DNA of 6,956 nt from NCBI GenBank assembly GCA_021162285.1, contig JAGGYZ010000208.1, positions 1-6,956 of the forward strand, written 5' to 3'. Below are positions 5,485 to 6,956 of the stretch, piece after piece (position 1 is the first letter of the stretch; each line of letters starts with the position of its first letter). The position numbers and the translations under genes are program-made. Under the pieces are notes generated by a model. It was given only the letters and a program-made list of their open reading frames with translations, did no database searches and was not told the DNA's origin. The stretch comes from Candidatus Fermentibacteraceae bacterium (lineage in GTDB: Bacteria; Fermentibacterota; Fermentibacteria; Fermentibacterales; JCC-6).

Positions 5485-6903
5485 CTAGTTTCCGGCTTTC
5501 AATATCCGTACCGAAGCAGTACCGCCATCGGTTCTCAGAACAAGGCTGTACACTCCAGGTGGATAGCCGGACAGGTCAAGAACTCCTTCATCCCGTATGC
5601 TGAAACCGTGTGTTATCTCCTGGATATTCCGCCCGCTGAGATCGTAGAGATACAGACCGTAGTTCTCAGCTACAGGCAGTGAAACAAGGTAGGAAGTTAT
5701 ACCTGCAATCGGGTTATCTCCCACCGCAATTACAATCCCTCCGCCTGAAGACGATTCAGATTCCTGTATTCCAGTGATGGTTTCCCTGGAAATGAACCTG
5801 TACTCCGGCATCAGCTCTGTATCATCTTTCCACGCCACCCAGTATCCATCCTGATCACTACACACGGCGATATTCCCAGGGGAAACATGAGACCATGGTT
5901 CCACAGTGTGGGAGTACCCGCTCCACTCACCGTCCCAGTGCCTTATCATGATGTTGGCGCCATCGTACCAGGCCAGCGCAAGTCCCTGATCTCCCCTTGT
6001 TCTTGTGAGTGCGGAGGCGAAAGGAAGTTCAGAGTGTGGAACAGACAGCTGCGTGTTCACCGGCTGTGTGGCGGATGTTGTAAAACTACCGCACCACACG
6101 GTTCCGCTTGTGTCGTTCCACAGAGCTATCTGATCGGTCTCACTGTAACCAGATGCAAGAACCGACGGGGGAATTGCAGGATCGCTGGTATTGACAACGT
6201 AGAAATCCGTGCACTCAAGTGTATCGCTGTTCATGGAAAAACTGCACACACTGTAGTAGTCATATCCCATCTCTATCCATGACACGCATGTTGCAGGAGA
6301 AAACATAGGCAGCGTTCCCTCCGGTATCTGGCCGGAGAGACCGACGGAATTTTCGTAATAACACTGTTTCCAGACAGATGCATCAGACGGTTCAACCAGA
6401 GGGGTCGACCATGGATGCACGGGGATCGTTGTCATCCAGGCTTCATTCTGAACCAGACCATCGGTGTAGCCGGTGTTCAGCACGATAAAAGCTCTTCTAT
6501 CAGCATCGCAGTCAACGTATCTGGGAAGCACCGGCAACTGGATAAAGGAGCAGCTACCTGGTGGCGGGGTAAAATCTGCTGCCACCAGTTCGCAGTAAGC
6601 CGCCTGAGAAAGGTCAGAGATAGTTACCTTTCTTATCTCTGCAGAAGAGCTCCAATCGCTCAGTTTACCGGTAATTGCCACAAGAACCGGATCAAGCCCT
6701 GAAGCCTGATGAAGTGACAGTGAAATGTCGTTGCAGGAGCTGCCCAGGCTCACAGGCTGAGCCGGTTCCTCACAGTACATCAGCCATGGAACATTGTCAT
6801 CAGTCCACCCGACTACAGGAACACCCCCTGACTGTGGAACAAGCAGATCCACATTGCCTGGAGACATACCAGCTGCTAAAAGTAAAACCAGAATAATCCT
6901 CAT
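5485..6903 (-). CDS. Secreted beta-propeller-like protein with a T9SS type A-like C-terminal sorting domain
   Basis: A 472-residue exported protein of unknown function. Residues 1 to about 16 are a signal peptide (MRIILVLLLAAGM). The body shows repeated strands of the type hydrophobic-x-W-x-D (GWTDDNVPWLMYC, IALWNDTSGTVWCGSF, LALAWYDGANIMIRHWDG, YWVAWKDDTELM), suggesting a beta-propeller, and has eleven cysteines that may form disulfides outside the cell. A short Ser/Gly linker (ESESSSGGG) leads to a domain of about 80 residues resembling T9SS type A or FlgD-Ig-like domains: NPIAGITSYLVSLP, YGLYLYDLSGRNI, LDLSGYPPGVYSLVL and a final ASVRILKAGN. Such domains direct export and surface attachment in FCB bacteria. 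A GTG at 6939 in frame would add 12 residues, but the strong Shine-Dalgarno and signal peptide favour 6903. It converges on the toxin-antitoxin pair and shares its terminator. Confidence 0.8.
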   Translation of the reverse strand: MRIILVLLLAAGMSPGNVDLLVPQSGGVPVVGWTDDNVPWLMYCEEPAQPVSLGSSCNDISLSLHQASGLDPVLVAITGKLSDWSSSAEIRKVTISDLSQAAYCELVAADFTPPPGSCSFIQLPVLPRYVDCDADRRAFIVLNTGYTDGLVQNEAWMTTIPVHPWSTPLVEPSDASVWKQCYYENSVGLSGQIPEGTLPMFSPATCVSWIEMGYDYYSVCSFSMNSDTLECTDFYVVNTSDPAIPPSVLASGYSETDQIALWNDTSGTVWCGSFTTSATQPVNTQLSVPHSELPFASALTRTRGDQGLALAWYDGANIMIRHWDGEWSGYSHTVEPWSHVSPGNIAVCSDQDGYWVAWKDDTELMPEYRFISRETITGIQESESSSGGGIVIAVGDNPIAGITSYLVSLPVAENYGLYLYDLSGRNIQEITHGFSIRDEGVLDLSGYPPGVYSLVLRTDGGTASVRILKAGN

Positions 6904-6906
6904 AGG

Positions 6907-6914
6907 CACCTCCC
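6907..6914 (-). promoter_or_regulatory. Shine-Dalgarno of the secreted protein
   Basis: GGGAGGTG on the minus strand, with five bases between GGAGG and the ATG at 6903. It decides for the ATG over the in-frame GTG at 6939. The 40 bases further upstream to the window edge are AT-rich, but I cannot assign a -35/-10 pair; the promoter may lie partly outside. Confidence 0.75.
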
Positions 6915-6956
6915 TGTCGTTAGTGCGACTCCATAACACTTTTATTCTTTATCTCA

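Noticed and set aside
5887..6896. Rightward ORFs of 131, 95 and 73 codons
   Set aside because: They are antisense to the secreted protein gene, which has a signal peptide, repeated strands and a C-terminal domain; these are shadow frames.
1..6956. CRISPR array, tRNA or rRNA genes, insertion sequence
   Set aside because: No regularly spaced direct repeats, no tRNA- or rRNA-like stretches, and no transposase gene or terminal repeats were seen on either strand.

Overview
The window looks like a chromosomal segment of an uncultured or little-studied bacterium, possibly of the FCB superphylum (Bacteroidetes/Cloacimonetes/Fermentibacteria-like lineages). The clues are a secreted beta-propeller-like protein ending in a T9SS type A-like sorting domain, and an ABC-2 permease carrying a GldG-like external domain. 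Shine-Dalgarno sites are strong and the promoters resemble the sigma-70 consensus. The taxonomic placement is inference only.

Layout. (1) Positions 1 to about 1700, read leftward and visibly more AT-rich than the rest, hold a type III-like (beta-class) adenine-specific DNA methyltransferase. It is split into two reading frames by a one-base shift at a run of five A/T pairs; the stop of the first part and a potential start of the second overlap as ATGA, and the second part runs off the left edge. Just upstream of its start lies a long imperfect inverted repeat, then a 77-codon leftward ORF of unknown nature. (2) Positions 1706-4675, read rightward, form a three-gene operon behind a good promoter with a palindrome in its spacer: ABC ATPase (TTG start), ABC-2 permease with a short GldG-like domain (TTG start), and a probable lipoprotein with a jelly-roll-like domain (GTG start). 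The genes overlap and should be translationally coupled. (3) Positions 4730-5382 hold a Phd/YefM antitoxin and RelE/ParE toxin pair, with a promoter whose -10 box sits inside an 18-bp palindrome and whose message may be leaderless. (4) A strong hairpin at 5437-5463 separates this pair from a convergent leftward gene (5485-6903) for a secreted, cysteine-rich, propeller-like protein with a C-terminal sorting domain.

How the parts fit: the ATPase, permease and lipoprotein probably form one membrane export or envelope-remodelling complex. The methyltransferase remnant and the toxin-antitoxin pair are accessory, defence-type modules flanking it. I found no clear new system. The most notable points are the split methyltransferase with a changed catalytic motif, the two promoter/operator arrangements, the compact permease-GldG-like fusion and the extended toxin C-terminus.
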